Assembly: GCA_039619475.1 (NCBI GenBank)
Contig: CM077115.1
Span: 512,884,815 to 512,948,814, forward strand
Length of the DNA stretch: 64,000 nt
Reading direction: 5' to 3'
Source: Icerya purchasi
Taxonomy: Eukaryota > Arthropoda > Insecta > Hemiptera > Monophlebidae
In this document: piece after piece, positions 1-12,703 of the stretch
Numbering within the stretch: position 1 is the first letter of the stretch
How the letters are laid out: each line of letters begins with the position of its first letter
The notes under the pieces: generated by a model
What the model saw: the letters and a program-made list of their open reading frames with translations, nothing else
Told to the model about the DNA's origin: nothing
Database searches by the model: none
Program-made: the position numbers and the translations under genes

Positions 1-1
1 A

Positions 2-1618
2 CATGCTGTCAACAATCTTCACACATGGGCGACAAACAATGGTTTCATGTTCTTCCCAACCAAGACAACAGCCATCCATTTCTGCCGAAACAGACGCTGC
101 TCACATGAAACCAAAATCTACATAGATAACTCGCCAGTAACAACTTCAGATTCAGTGAAATATCTTGGAATGATATTCGATGAAAGACTATCATGGAAGC
201 TTCATATAAACAATTTGAAGAATAATTGTATGAAGAAAATGAATATTATCAAAAAACTTTCAAATACAACCTACGGCTCAGACCGCTCCTCTCTCTTAAA
301 AATATACAATTCGTTGATTAAATCTAGACTCAACTATGGCTCTTCAGTTTACAGCTCTACGAATAGATCACTTCTCGACTCCCTCAATACTATCCATCAC
401 TCCGCAATCAGATTATCAATTGGAGCCTTTCCAACGTCACCTGTAGACAGCATCCTGTGCGAAGCTGGAGAAATCCCTCTTCACTACCGTAACATCACTC
501 TACTCAACACGCGCCTTCACACCCAAACAAACCCATATCTTCCTTCATATAACTTATTACAACAACATCCTACACAATCACGCTCAATTTGCACTCTATC
601 TAGACAAACTAATGACCTCCTTACGTCATTGAGTTTGCACCTCCCAACGCCATGCATATCTTCTTCAAGTGCTATGCCTCCTTGGTCTTCCTTCCAAATC
701 TCCGTGAACCTCAGTCTTTCACAATTTCCTAAGAAAACCACTCCTTCAAACATAATCCTATCCAAGTTCAACGAATTGATTCAACAATTTCCAAACCATC
801 ATATTATCTTCACTGATGGAGCCAAAAATTCTCAAGGTACAGGATGTGGAACAGCCACCTCAGATAGAATCTTGCTAAGATTCTCATTACCAAACTCTTT
901 CTCAGTTTTATCAGCCGAGCTTTATGCCATCAAACTGGTGATAGATGAGATAGTTTCCTCCGATTCTCTTTCTTCTTACCTCATTTGTTCAGACTCTCGC
1001 GATGCGCTTCATTACATCTTGAAATGCCATTCTAAACATCAACACCCTTTTGCAAAAGAAATTGTTCACGGCCTCGCAGCATCTAAAAATCAAATCGCGT
1101 TCGCATGGATTCCATCTCATGTTGGAATACCTGGAAACCGCGTAGCTGATACTGCCGCGAAAGAGGGCTCGATTTTGCTTCCCGCCTCTCGTATATCACC
1201 GCCGTTATTCAATCTTAAAAAATACGTGAAAAGTGCAATTCGTCATCAATGGAACTGCTACTGGGAAAATCTTCCACTTACCAACAAACTGAGGAGCATT
1301 CGCGCTACAACGGAACCATGGACCACCTCCATTCGCTCCAACCGCAAGGAAGAAGTCGTACTAACTCGTCTCCACATAGGCCATTCCTCACTGTCCCATT
1401 ATCATCTCCTTACAAAACAACCTGTTCCCCAGTGCTCCTTTTGCAACTCACCTACAACAATCTCACACATCCTAACGTCATGTCCACTCCTCCATAATGA
1501 AAGATCCCAACTCCTCAACCACCCTCCCTCTCACTCCGAAATACTTTCTGATGATCTATCTAAAATAAATTCTCTTTTCCAATTCCTAAAACATACTAAT
1601 CTCTACAGTAAAATTTAA
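2..1618 (+). CDS. LINE polyprotein, C-terminal part (RT thumb, RNase H, zinc motif); runs in from the left edge
   Basis: The reading frame is already open at base 2, so the gene is cut by the window edge. It starts inside the reverse-transcriptase palm/thumb (KYLGMIFDERLSW, a classic LINE post-palm motif). An RNase H domain follows at about residues 250-385 with all acidic motifs visible: IFTDGAK, LSAELYA, SDSRDA and the WIPSHVGIPGN...AD block. The C terminus has the Cys-x2-Cys...His-Ile-Leu...Cys motif (CSFCNSP, then HILTSC) common to I-type LINEs. No stop or frameshift interrupts it, so this copy may be fairly young. It is followed by an (AAG)n tail. RNase H plus this C-terminal motif suggests the I group; the exact clade is uncertain. 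Confidence 0.85.
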   Translation, partial: HAVNNLHTWATNNGFMFFPTKTTAIHFCRNRRCSHETKIYIDNSPVTTSDSVKYLGMIFDERLSWKLHINNLKNNCMKKMNIIKKLSNTTYGSDRSSLLKIYNSLIKSRLNYGSSVYSSTNRSLLDSLNTIHHSAIRLSIGAFPTSPVDSILCEAGEIPLHYRNITLLNTRLHTQTNPYLPSYNLLQQHPTQSRSICTLSRQTNDLLTSLSLHLPTPCISSSSAMPPWSSFQISVNLSLSQFPKKTTPSNIILSKFNELIQQFPNHHIIFTDGAKNSQGTGCGTATSDRILLRFSLPNSFSVLSAELYAIKLVIDEIVSSDSLSSYLICSDSRDALHYILKCHSKHQHPFAKEIVHGLAASKNQIAFAWIPSHVGIPGNRVADTAAKEGSILLPASRISPPLFNLKKYVKSAIRHQWNCYWENLPLTNKLRSIRATTEPWTTSIRSNRKEEVVLTRLHIGHSSLSHYHLLTKQPVPQCSFCNSPTTISHILTSCPLLHNERSQLLNHPPSHSEILSDDLSKINSLFQFLKHTNLYSKI

Positions 1619-1680
1619 CTCCTTTCGTGCTTTATCCTGTGCCTCTGGCCTAGCGGCAGTACATGGCACGTGAAAACACC

Positions 1681-1698
1681 AAGAAGAAGAAGAAGAAG
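1681..1698 (+). repeat. (AAG)6 tail of the LINE at the left edge
   Basis: Six AAG units end the element instead of poly(A). The preceding 3' UTR contains GCCTCTGG...GGCGGCAGTACA-like sequence that recurs before another (AAG)n run near 34,108. The tail is therefore a family property and not random slippage. Confidence 0.75.
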
Positions 1699-1756
1699 TA
1701 TCGCATGTGAATTTTCACGTTTACGTCGTCACCAACTATATATATTCTTATACGTG

Positions 1757-4700
1757 TTATACTGTAACGTCAAGATTTTGTAGCCACTCTGTCGCTAGGC
1801 CCGTCAATTTGATAATCTCTTCCCAGCCACCTACCAAAGCTTGCTTCCGACAATCCTTCAGGATATGATGCATTGTCTGTTCCATCTCGCCACAGTCACA
1901 TGTCGCTTCATTTTCAAATCCATATCTCTTCATCATTTTCCCGCACCTTCCATGTTCCGTTCGGAAGCGGTTCAACCTTGTCCAGATGCTTCCTGGTAAT
2001 TCAAAGCCTAGTGGCTTGTCATCTGGATTGGGAAAGATCCCTCTTCTGTCTGGGTTGTTCTGACTCCATTTCTTTCTCCACTCCTGAATCCCATTAAAAT
2101 TCTCGGCGATTAGTTTTACTGTAGTTTTATGCACAGGCTTTCTGGATTTTAAGCGGTCCGTTGCGTCCGTGTCCTGATGTATTGGCAGGTCTATATTTTC
2201 CTTATATTTAATCCATTCTTTAACCGCAGCTTCTTTTCGCCGTAACTCTGAAGGCATGATGTTGCTCAGTACTGGTAACCATGCTACTGGAGTGGATCTC
2301 AAGGTGCCTGTTATTATTCTCATGGCTGAGTTTAGTTCAACGTCGATTTTGTTGACGTGAGCACTATTCAGCCATACTGGGGCTGCGTATTCGGCAGCTG
2401 AGAAAACCAAAGCCAAAGCGGAAGTTCGTAATGTTGTTGTAGGTGCTTCCCAAGTTGTTCCTGCTATTTTATGAATTATGTTTACTCTTGTGCGTACTTT
2501 GGCAGCTGTATTTTCGATATGTTTTCGATACGTTAACTGCCGATCCAAAGTGACACCCAAGTACTTCGGGGTGTCCCCATGCTTTAATTTATGTTTATCG
2601 ACTGTTACGTTAATTTTGTTTTTCGCCATTCGGTTATTTAAGTGAAAGCATGATACCACAGCTTTCTCTTTATTTAGTTGCAATCGCCATTGTTTAAAGT
2701 ACTTACATAATGTATGTAGGTCTTCCGTAAGTGTAGCTTCTGTGATATTTATTTTATTGTTCTGTGTGGCTAATGCTAAATCGTCTGCATATATGAATTT
2801 CCGAGATGCAGTTGTTGGTAAATCTGCTGATACCTATATAAATTAAAAAGTAATGGGGATAACACTGACCCCTGCGGGAGGCCATTATTTAATATTCTCT
2901 GATTGCTTTCGTTTCCCGCCACAATGACCGTAAATCTTCGATTATACAGCATCTCGTTAATTAGTCTATAGATGCTTTTGCACGGAATTATTTCGAGCAA
3001 CTTTGTCAGTAATCCAGTTCGCCATACTGTATCATAGGCGGCCGAGAGGTCTACGAATGCTACCGATGTTTTCTTATTTTGTTGGAAGCCGTGTTCTATA
3101 TGCGTTGTCAATGCGTTTATTTGATCCACACAGTTTCTGGCCTGCCTAAATCCTGCTTGTTCTATTGGTATGCTATCATCTATAATGAATTTTATACGAT
3201 TATAGATTATTCTTTCAAAGGTCTTATATATGACACTTAACAATGGTATTGGGCGATAATTTTTCGCCATAGAGAGATCTTTTCCTGGTTTCGGGATGGC
3301 AATTATTTTACATGTCTTAAAAAGTGGCGGGAGTTTCGCAGTTTCGAGGATGTTGTTAAAAAGTTTGAGAATCCATCTTACAGTGTTTTTGCCGAAGTGT
3401 TTCACAAATTCTGGGTATATTTCATCTTTACCGGCTGCTTTCCCCATTTTCAGGTTTCCGATGGCTGTATTTATTTCTTGTTTCTTTTATGGGTGCGGCA
3501 TGTAGTGATCTTTCTGCCGCCTTCCTTTTGAGTGCATTCTTTCTTTCTCTTACTTTTCTGCTGAAATTCTTGTCTATATTAGTAGGGTTTGATATTTTTA
3601 TAATACGACTAGCAATTTCGTGAGGGCTGATTTCAACTTTTTGTTTCGCTGCTGCTTCTTCTCCATTTAATTTTCGTAGGAGATTCCATGCTTTTCGGCT
3701 TGTTTTCCTAAAGTCAAGTTTTTCCATCAGTTGTATCCACCTGTTTCGTCGGTTTTCATCTAAGGCCTTTATGAGTTTATTTGCTGTTTCAATGTCTCCT
3801 GTCCCTTCGTATTTTATATACAGCTTATTGCAGGTTTCATTCCAACCTGGAACATATGTTTTTCGGTAACCTCTAGGTATGCACTTTTTTGCTGTGCTTA
3901 TAACCAGCTTTTGGAAGCGTTCATAGTTGTTAGTTGTTGGCGGTATCCATCTGACGCTATCTTCGAAAGTACTGGTGAAGTTGTCCCAGTCCGCTTTCGT
4001 AAAATTCCAGCGAGGTTTCGGTGTTGATTTCACCTGTGGTAGTTTAAAATCGGTTTCGATTAAGGCTGGTTTGTGTTGGCTTTTCGGGAAGTTTGTTAGA
4101 ACCCTATCCTAGAAATTTGAATTACTGGCCTGCATTCCTGGTTAGTGGTGATAAAACATAGATCTGGGTTAGTGTCCCGCTTCCATCTTGCTGAGTGAAA
4201 TGTTCCTCGTTGTTTCGGATCAAAAACCAAGTATAAATTTTCTGTTTCCATCCACTCAACCAGATCGTCACCATCTTTGTTTATTTCTGTATAGCCCGAC
4301 AATGTGTGACGGCTATTGAAATCCCCGGTAATGATAGTCCTGTGCCATTTGTGATTTGAAATATCGGTTTAGGCCAGTTTGTACTCGGGGATTTTGTAAA
4401 CGTTTACTATTGATATGTCTGCTATTTTTATTTCAATCACGGCTGTCCCTCCGGGATCTTCCTTTGCATTAATAAGTTCCCATTTAAGGCCTTTTTTCAC
4501 AAAGGTGACTATTTCGTGTATTCTACTGCAGACCGCTGCTGCCATCTCAAAGCCACATATTTTGGGCAGCTGTTTCCAGGTCAGCTATATGAGTTTCCTG
4601 TAATGTCAACACATTTACATTTTCCTCTCGAGCCATTCTTTCTAATATCTCCGTTTTGGCCCTTGTTATTCCTTCTACGTTTAACTGCATTATCCGAATA

Positions 4701-4860
4701 TTTATATTCCTTGTCCGGGAGCCCTGATAAGGGCTGTTTCGATCTGATTTCCAGGTTCGTTGTTCTTCTTTTAACGTTTTCATCATTTTGATACCCTATA
4801 TAGCGAGAGGTACGTTGACAAGTTCGCTGACGGTTTCCCGTATTCTTGGCCACTATAAAG
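1757..4860 (-). pseudogene. Decayed LINE ORF2 (endonuclease, RT, C-terminal zinc motif)
   Basis: Read right to left, the pieces are colinear parts of one LINE polymerase. First comes an apurinic-type endonuclease start (IMQLNVEG, then LTLQETH), then an endonuclease end near 4,100-4,300, a linker, RT with RPIPLLSVIYKTFERI and GLPQGSVLSPLLF, and a thumb/C-terminal part (KYLGVTLDRQLTY; then CDCGEMEQTMHHIL..C). A one-base frameshift near 2,830 falls just before the catalytic YADD, which is still readable in the next frame. Further frame breaks lie near 3,440, 4,090 and 4,310-4,550. No RNase H is seen. It is dead; the clade is not assigned. Confidence 0.8.
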
Positions 4861-7800
4861 TGTTACCAGGCGCACGATGAGGACGCGATACGGGGCGCGC
4901 CCAAAAGATCGATGATAATTACATTTAAAATAAAATAAAAAAGAAACATTAATACTTTCACTAGTAAAAACAGTATTAAATATTAATTATTAACAAACAG
5001 CCGTAGGTAAAATTCATACAAATCTTTTATAGTATAAATTAAGTTTCTCTGTTATAACAAATTTTTTCATAGAGGCTTTGGTTCTGGGGCGTGCCCCCTC
5101 GTGGATCTGCCACTGGAATTATGGCTAAAGTTGATACCAGATTTTTTTTTTTTTTTTAGGGGAGGAGCTAATATATGTAAGACAACCCATCGCAGCTTAT
5201 TGCCGTTACACAATTATTTACAGAAAACAATCTGCTATTTAGAGTAAACCTAATATTTATGAAATCTTCAATGCACGTGATCATTTAGTTCGGCATCTGT
5301 TTAAATAGGCAAACTGCGACATACATATGCAAAGTAAATATTCCAGCGCGACACAATTTGCGCATGCATACGTAACGATTGAATTTCACTCTGTCTGAGA
5401 ATGTCGCTAATAAATGTTAGTAAAGCTTCTTTGAAAACAATGGTGAACCTGCACTGTTTTCGCAACATTTATAAAATGTTTTCTGTCTAGTTTAGCTTCG
5501 GAATTGGCAGAGTAGTTGGCATTTTCGCAGCGACAGTAGAATGTCGCCTGAAATCGATTTATTACGAGTTTTTACATGAGCCGAAGTGTTAGATTGTCAT
5601 TTATTAAACATTATTGCAGTGAAAATGACGAATCTCCGTGAAGTGAATGTAAAAAGTTCATTTTGTTAAGTCACGAACTTGAGAACTCGATAAGACCTGC
5701 CCCATCATAATTGATCCTTCGATATGTTCCAGCCATCGTGTATCGAACGTTAAAGACAGAAGATTACAGAAGAAAACGTTTCTTCACGAATTAGCTATAT
5801 ATCGGCGACGTAGCAGTTATAACGAATCACATTTGACTTTAGTGTGTGTGTGTGTGCGTTTTTTTTTTTTTGCATATTATTACAACTGTTGACATTTTCC
5901 TTCATATTTCCTGTAGCTCTATTGCTCTTATTAATGTTATTTCACTGATATATACGCCGTTGAAGCTGTACGGTAGTTCAGGACTTTTGCTTGTTGCGAG
6001 CATGAGAAAAATTGCAGATAAAAAAACAAATAAACATTATTCACCGTGTTTAGAAAAAGCGTACGTTGTCACGCGTATTGCAACTATAAACTTTCAAATT
6101 AATTCGATGATTCGAAAATGCGTTCAATGCAATGCAGCGTCCAATTTTTTTACTTGAGTCATTTATAGCATATTTTTTCACATCTTTTGTCGATGTGTCT
6201 AGTTGTGTTGCTTTGTAACATCGTCCTTATCGACTCTATCACTGACATTAACTAATCGTCTACCCAATAGAGACTTACACAACCTGGCTCCCTATACATT
6301 TACATGATCACTAAGGACGTCTCTAACACGATCCTTCGAATTTCTAGGGGACATCGCCTCTTAAAAATATATTTACTTGCCATTGCTTGGTCATTTTGTA
6401 TCTGTTTTTGGCCGATTTTCCCCGGAAATCTTAATTACCGTACGAATCAATATCAGAACTGGCAACTGCAGACGTTTTGTAATGTGTCCATTAAAGTCTG
6501 TAATATTATTATACGGAATGGGAATAAATATAGAAATATAGAAATTACCAAAAACACCACTGCGAGTGAGAATGTGCGCGTGATTGAAATCCTGTTTGTT
6601 GGTGAATGCATCGTCACGCGGTCACTGGAGAAATGCCCACCCTATTAATAATAAATAGATAAGGATTGGACGCGCGGCGAGGAGAAAAGAATGATTCGAG
6701 GGGGGACACGGGAAAAATGGTGACGAAGAACGGGCAGTCGATGAAGTTGTTTTCGGTCAGTGTCATCGTGAAGCGGTCATTGTTTTTTAAGAAAGATCTC
6801 CAGGAAGAGGTCGCCCTTTGTAAGGTCGTTGTGTGTGTGAATCGCCTTACGAAAATAGAGTTTAGACAAGGAGAGATCTAGTCCGATCCGATGTTTGTTA
6901 ACGCAGTACAAATTAGTTAAAAGTAGATTAAAGATTGTCGTAAAGTCGCGTCGATATTGATTCCTGCGTCTCCTTCTTCAACGGAAATACTGACACCGAT
7001 TGAAGATTTAGAAATTGGCTTCATCGCGTTCCTGTTCCACCACCGCCAATTTAAACATTTTTGTAATTTTGTTGCATGTCTTTTCAGCGGCCGGTCCATA
7101 AAGATCACCGGTAGGAATCTTAATAATATATCTTTAAAAAAATAACGAAATTTTCTATTTATAATAAAAATAATAAATTACTTATGGTATTAGAGACTGC
7201 GGTGGAATCCACCGGGAGATTTAATGAAAACAAAGAATAAAATAACATTTCATTTGGCATCCCTGATGGGGATTTAAATTCAAAAAAGGCGTAATTCAAC
7301 ATTTCAACCTACTCTACCTTGCTCAGCATGTACTTTCCACATTTATGGAGCGGTATTGCGTTCCAAATATATTGATGCGAATTAGGCTGTGAGATGGCGT
7401 CTATCTTTTATTAAATAAGCGGCGAAAGAGTTCTACATATGTATACTGTTTCGTTTTTAGTTGTAATAAATGTATAATTTCGCTGTCTGTTTGCGCAGCG
7501 CCTAGAGATGTATTCATATAGTGCACGCTGGATAAAACAGTACAAAGGCACACAAGTAGCGGGACGTTTGGCTTATCGCAATTTACGATCGAACGACGTC
7601 GATAAAGGGTAGTTAGCGAGCGAGGGTGAAAGAAATATATATGTATATGTACTCTCGTGTCCTATTAAGGATTTTCATTTAATTTTACTGGCTAGCAATC
7701 TTAAAAGTTTTAACGTGTAACGTATTATTTGGTACATTTTTTTTTGTTTGGTCCATCTTGCGGCACGTGGCTTTTTTATATAAAAAAACACGAATTCTGC

Positions 7801-7899
7801 GATCTATATGTTTTTTTTTTTTTTTTTTTTTTTTTTTGTGTTATTTGGTGTTATTTGTCAGATTTAATAAACCTTTTTAAATAAATCCTTATATTTCGC
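4861..7899. other. No supported gene
   Basis: AT-rich sequence with poly-T/A runs, a (GT)n stretch near 5,840 and only short open frames of low-complexity composition (for example around 5,846-6,157 and 6,304-6,648). None shows a recognisable domain, good splice context or repeat in the window. A host exon or UTR cannot be excluded. Confidence 0.5.
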
Positions 7900-8640
7900 A
7901 TACTACAACAGCGGCGTCAAGTTAGCTCCCCCATGACGGACTTTTAAAATCAAAATTTTAATAAAAAAAATTGTGCTCGTTTTTGGCCGAATTGTGTTAA
8001 TAAAAAATTTTGTGCTGCACCGTAACAGGGAGCATTGGTGAAAAATTGAATTAGCAGGCTAACTTGATGAAAGCGCTCCCCCTCCCCAAAAAAAAAAAAA
8101 AATTTGAGTATTTTTAAAAATCGTTTATATCCCCGTTGATATAGTTTCGTGTCGAATTGTGCTGATACAAAAAAATTTGTGCCATTTAAAAATAATTTTT
8201 TTTTAAGGATATTATTGGTAAAAGCTTCCACAAATTTTCGAATTCTTCAGGAATAATCCATTTTATTGGAAGATTTTTATGGTTTCATGCCGACTTCTTG
8301 TGTTCATAACCTACTTTTAGTTTTTCTAGATCTTTCAATTTACCCAAAAATGTCGCAGGTCCATCAACATTTTTTTTCTTTTTTTTGTAGTTTTTATAAA
8401 GTAACATATAGGTAGATTGCCAATAGCGCAACCTATTTACCACGAAATTAAAATATGATTATTAAGATTTAGCTTTGTTATGCACATCATAAAATGACAC
8501 GGTATTTATGCTGATAGTTTCATTTATACTAATGTTCGCCCATCTGTCGAAAATCGACCATAATTATTATCAGTCACAAACATGATGTTTCACGCACTGA
8601 GGATTCCGTATGTAAGTTAAAGTACAATTTATGTTTACAT
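7900..8640. other. AT-rich spacer with weak internal similarity
   Basis: Two stretches (about 7,950-8,060 and 8,100-8,230) share short phrases such as GAATTGTG followed by AAAAAATTTTGTGC, suggesting an old diverged duplication. The 93-codon minus-strand frame here is low complexity and unconvincing. Confidence 0.35.
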
Positions 8641-8689
8641 AATGCTAAATTCGAAGGAATTTGATTTTTCCGCTGCAAGCAGGAAGAGG

Positions 8690-9530
8690 AACGTCATTTT
8701 TTGCGATTTTTTGAAATTATCGTCATCTCGAAAATTTCATTAAGAAAATGAAATACGGTTTCCTTTAGCCGACAAATAGCGGTCTTTCTCAATTGGTCAC
8801 ATGCTTGAGAAAAAAATTTATTTTTCAAAAATTTCGAGTATTCCGCGCCCCCGGGGTCTAATTTTGCCGTTAGAAACCCGGCTACTCGAAACTAGGAAAA
8901 TATATGGGAATGTACATATTTTTAACCTTGTTCAAAATTAATAAAGCCCAGAAAGGGACATACGTCATCTTCCGCGCTTTTTTGAACTTTTCGTCAACTT
9001 TAAAAAGTTTCGTTTAGGAAATGACTTATGGGTTCGTTCCCGTTAAACAGCGATCTTTCCAACAAGATATATATTATGTCACAAGTTCGGAAAAAAAGAA
9101 ATAATTTTTTCAAAATCTTCGAGCTTCGTCTAATTTTAAAATTGGAAACTCGGATGTTCTAAACTAGAGTAGTATATGGGGATGCGCATTTTTTGTAACT
9201 TTGTTCAAATTTTTTTGAGCTATAATACTCGCAGAGCTACGGGGGGGGGGGCACTTCATTTTTCGCGCTTTTTTGAACTCTTCAGCAACTTTCAAAGTTT
9301 CATTAAGAAAATGAAGTACAGTTTTTTTTGTTCCCGACAAATAACGATCTTTTCAACAATATATCACATGCCCGGGAAAAAAAGAAATATTTTTTTTCAT
9401 AATTTCGAGCTTTCGGCGCTCCGAAGGTCTAACTTTAAAGCTGGAAATCCGGATGTTTCAAACTAGAGAAATATCTGAGGAAACGCATATTTTTGACCGT
9501 GTACAAAATTTTAGCTATGTAAAAACAGCT
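8690..9530. repeat. Three diverged tandem copies of a ~270-290-bp unit
   Basis: Each unit runs in the same order: CGCGCTTTTTTGAACT-like, then CAACTTTAAAGTTTCATTAAGAAAATGA, a CCCGACAAATA-GATCTTT phrase, a homopurine GAAAAAAAGAAAT block, TTTCGAGCTT, GTCTAATTTTAAA, and GGAAACCCGG...AAACTAG. Anchors fall near 8,691, 8,963 and 9,252, giving periods of about 272 and 287 bp. The copies are clearly diverged. No coding content is visible. Confidence 0.7.
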
Positions 9531-9779
9531 AAATCAGAATTTAAAAAACGGTTTACAAAAAAAGTCTAAAATTAAATAATTAATCATGCCAATGGTCATC
9601 GAGTTTAGGCTAAGTCATCAAATAACGACATGAAATGAAAAAAAGGAAGAGTACATGGATTGGAATGAGAAAATTATCTTTATTTAAATTATAAGCTGAG
9701 TGTGTGAATAAAAATAGATTATTAGTATGGGTCAAAGTTCGTATATATGTATATATTTGTATATTATAAGAAACGCCGA

Positions 9780-9945
9780 TAACTGTGTACGTCTCGGATT
9801 CGTAGTTGTGGTATTTATTGTATATATTAACTAATAAAGAACAGAGACTGTGTTAATTTGTAGGACCCTGTCGACAAGCCGCATGGCTTGGCGGGATCCT
9901 TGAATGTAATGCACATACATATAAAAAATAAAATAAAAAAAATCG
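9780..9945 (+). mobile_element. LINE 3' tail fragment (CR1-like family of the 41-44 kb element)
   Basis: The end carries a hairpin (CAAGCC-GCAT-GGCTTG) after GTCGA, then a TGTAATGCACATACATATAAAAAATAAAAT tail-like region. The LINE at 41-44 kb ends the same way: GTCGACAAGC-loop-GCTTGACG, then TGTATGTAAAAAATTATAAATACATA. I infer a severely 5'-truncated copy of that family. Confidence 0.5.
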
Positions 9946-9949
9946 CATT

Positions 9950-11684
9950 TGATTAATTTGAAATTTTTACATATGTTTGACATAGGTAGAAGGATATTCT
10001 CATGTCTTCCTATCGAAATTTTATGACTGTCAGATCTCAATCCAAAAACGCATTGTTAAATATACCAGTTCAGAGTTGTGTCTGGTAGAAACAAACTTTC
10101 CTCCTCACTGAATGTGTAATAGCCAATTCCTGAGTATAAAACGAAGAAGCAGTTTCAATAACGTACACTTAGGCTGATAGAGCGACTGATACATACATAA
10201 ATGTTCTCAAAGTGGATTCCATTCGGTTGTATTAATAAGGTAAATATGGAGTTTGTCTCTTTCCACATCTGCCAGATCTTACAACTTGACAATGTACACT
10301 ATTCACTGATAGTGGACTATACTTAAATTAGCTCGTCTTATTATCTTTATCATCATCTTTAGTACCTTTGAGTGACGAAAGAGATCTATAGATAATCAAG
10401 TAACTGAGATATGACTTTCATCATGAATACTTTATATATGTACCAATGCGAGAGATGAATGTAAACAGGTAAAATGAAACGTTACGGAAAGAAAAGTGGT
10501 CAAGCAAAATAAATACAAACGCGGAGGTAGTATTGGAATTTAAATTAATCGAGATATCAACAAATTACTCTTCGAGTTTCACACTTGCTTGGAGGATATC
10601 TGTACTGTGGATGGGCTACAGATCCTAGAATAAATCTACTAGATGGTATGGCATAGCAACTACAATATCAGTAATATACGAGTCTATTAAGGATATAAAT
10701 GAGGCCAGATGGAATTTTTAATCAGGCAAAGGCACGAGTATCAGTGAACAAATTAGTAGAGGCGTGAACTTGCGCCTATATAAAAGCGATCTTGATCTTT
10801 ATGTGTCAGTTGGTAATAAAAACGATAGAGCGATCAAGAAAAAAAGTATTTTTGTCATTAAGCCAATAAAGATGTAGAAATATACGTAAAACGTCTGGAT
10901 GTACTGTACTTTAGAGGTGCTTTTGGACAAAGATGAATTACCAGACAAGCCAAGGTGTAATGAGTTAACAGTTGTTAACTTAAATTTTAGGAACACACTG
11001 ATCATTCAAAGCGAAGGAATCGGATAGAATATTTCAAATCTTTTCCGCATAAACTAGTCGTCTATCTTCAACGTTACCAGCCGAGAATATAGATTCGATT
11101 CAGTCAAAAAGTAAGTTCATCAATCGTATAATACCATCATAGCGAGGAACGATATTCCTAACAGGCACTTTGTACTAATAAAAAAACTATATAAATAATC
11201 GCACTACTTGTATGCAGTTAATGAACATAGTCATTTGTTACAAACACCAGCATGCCGTCTTATTTATTATAACTGAGCAGCTAGTCCTCAACTGTAAGCA
11301 CAGCGATATTTCCACCACTCTCGCTAAATACTGAGCGGTAATGGAGTATTGGCATGGTTTCCTTTACCAGCTCCAACTCCCATACACAATGTGACATTAG
11401 TGCGTTATACGTTATATTAATTACACGCAGACATCAACAGTTAGACATTAATGGGATACCAGACTCGATTGCACTACTAGTCCGGTGTTACGAAGTATCA
11501 GACATTCATCAATACCTAAAGGAAAACCTAGAGAAACGACAGTATAGAGATAAATGTTGTTCTCAAACGACCTCAAAAGGAGTATCGGCGCGCTATTAAG
11601 TTTCATTGAAACTGAAAGACCTGTACTGGATTCGAATAAGCAACACTGCAGCAGCCCTTCTTTCTTCAGCCGTACTACTCGATG
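9950..11684. other. No supported gene
   Basis: Open frames here are short (81 codons or fewer) with no domain, repeat or biased composition that would support coding. I see nothing else that can be named. Confidence 0.5.
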
Positions 11685-11736
11685 CTGAGCGTCGGGACTA
11701 CCTACTTGTATATTCTAGTTGTACATATGTAGGTAG
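11685..11736 (+). repeat. ~52-bp inverted repeat, left copy
   Basis: It begins CTGAGCGTCGGGACTACCTA and ends ATGTAGGTAG. The reverse complement of 14,841-14,894 matches it along its whole length with a few substitutions and small indels. Its CTACCTAC and GTAGGTAG ends can also pair with each other. Confidence 0.65.
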
Positions 11737-12703
11737 TTTTCATACAACATAAATATTCTTTATTTCTAATATTAAACCTCTGTTTATCCGCAGATCTCTG
11801 CTTGGTTACCGTTTTCTAATTAAACGCCTCCCGATCTCTTCATCTAAACTTATTTCTTCCTATCTGTATATTAATGACCACTGGCGCTAAGCGTTCCTCA
11901 CAAAATCCCAGTTCTTGCGCATGTAGCTGCTCGGGTCTCTAAGTTTTCTCCTTATGTCATTTCCCGCAATAAGCTTCCTTACTTTTCTTTCGATTTCAAT
12001 AGTACCATGTCTTCTCATCTCATTCTCCTCTCTTCTTCTTCGTGCTAACTCCACTCCTCAGAGCACAGTGGTCAGTGAATATGTCCACATATTAAATTCT
12101 TCATTTCCCCGTCATGTAAAAATTTTTACTGATGATTCCGAAAATGATTGCGGGGCGGGCGGTACTTTTACGGCCCCCTCGCTTAATCACTCGGAATCCT
12201 TCAAACTTCCTTCCTTTTGTTCCATTTTTTTCTGCTGAAGCAGTCTCCATTCTCCGTGCTGTCTCCTTTATTTCCTCTTCAGGGGGGATCTGTAAATTTC
12301 TCATTATTACTGATTTCAAATCCGTGCCGAAAGCTATCTCTTCTCCAACTTCTCACTCGACTAATGATATCATTCTTTCTGTTCGTGCTTCTATCTCCGA
12401 ATTGCGCTTAGCACGTTCTATCCTAATTGACTTTTTATGGGTTCCTGACCACTCTGGCATTGAGGGCAACGAAGCAGCTGACTTCCTAGCTCGCTCGGCG
12501 TCTCTCAATGGTCAATTCCTTCCGCATTTTCCTACCTCAGACATCTTTTTCCTCTTCGAGACTATGAGCTGACATCTATCTTTCTTTTTTTGCCAATCGC
12601 TCCTCCTTCTACCTCCTCCTATAGCCTACTCCCAATTCAAAGCTTTGGTACCAATTTCTTCCCTTTTCTCGGCACTCGGCTATTGTTTCTTTAATCAGAC
12701 TGA

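Noticed and set aside
5846..6648. Small host genes (103 and 114 codons)
   Set aside because: Low-complexity starts, no domain, no splice or promoter pattern that stands out.
8690..9530. CRISPR array
   Set aside because: Repeat units are about 280 bp, diverged and contiguous, in eukaryotic DNA. No short direct repeats with unique spacers.
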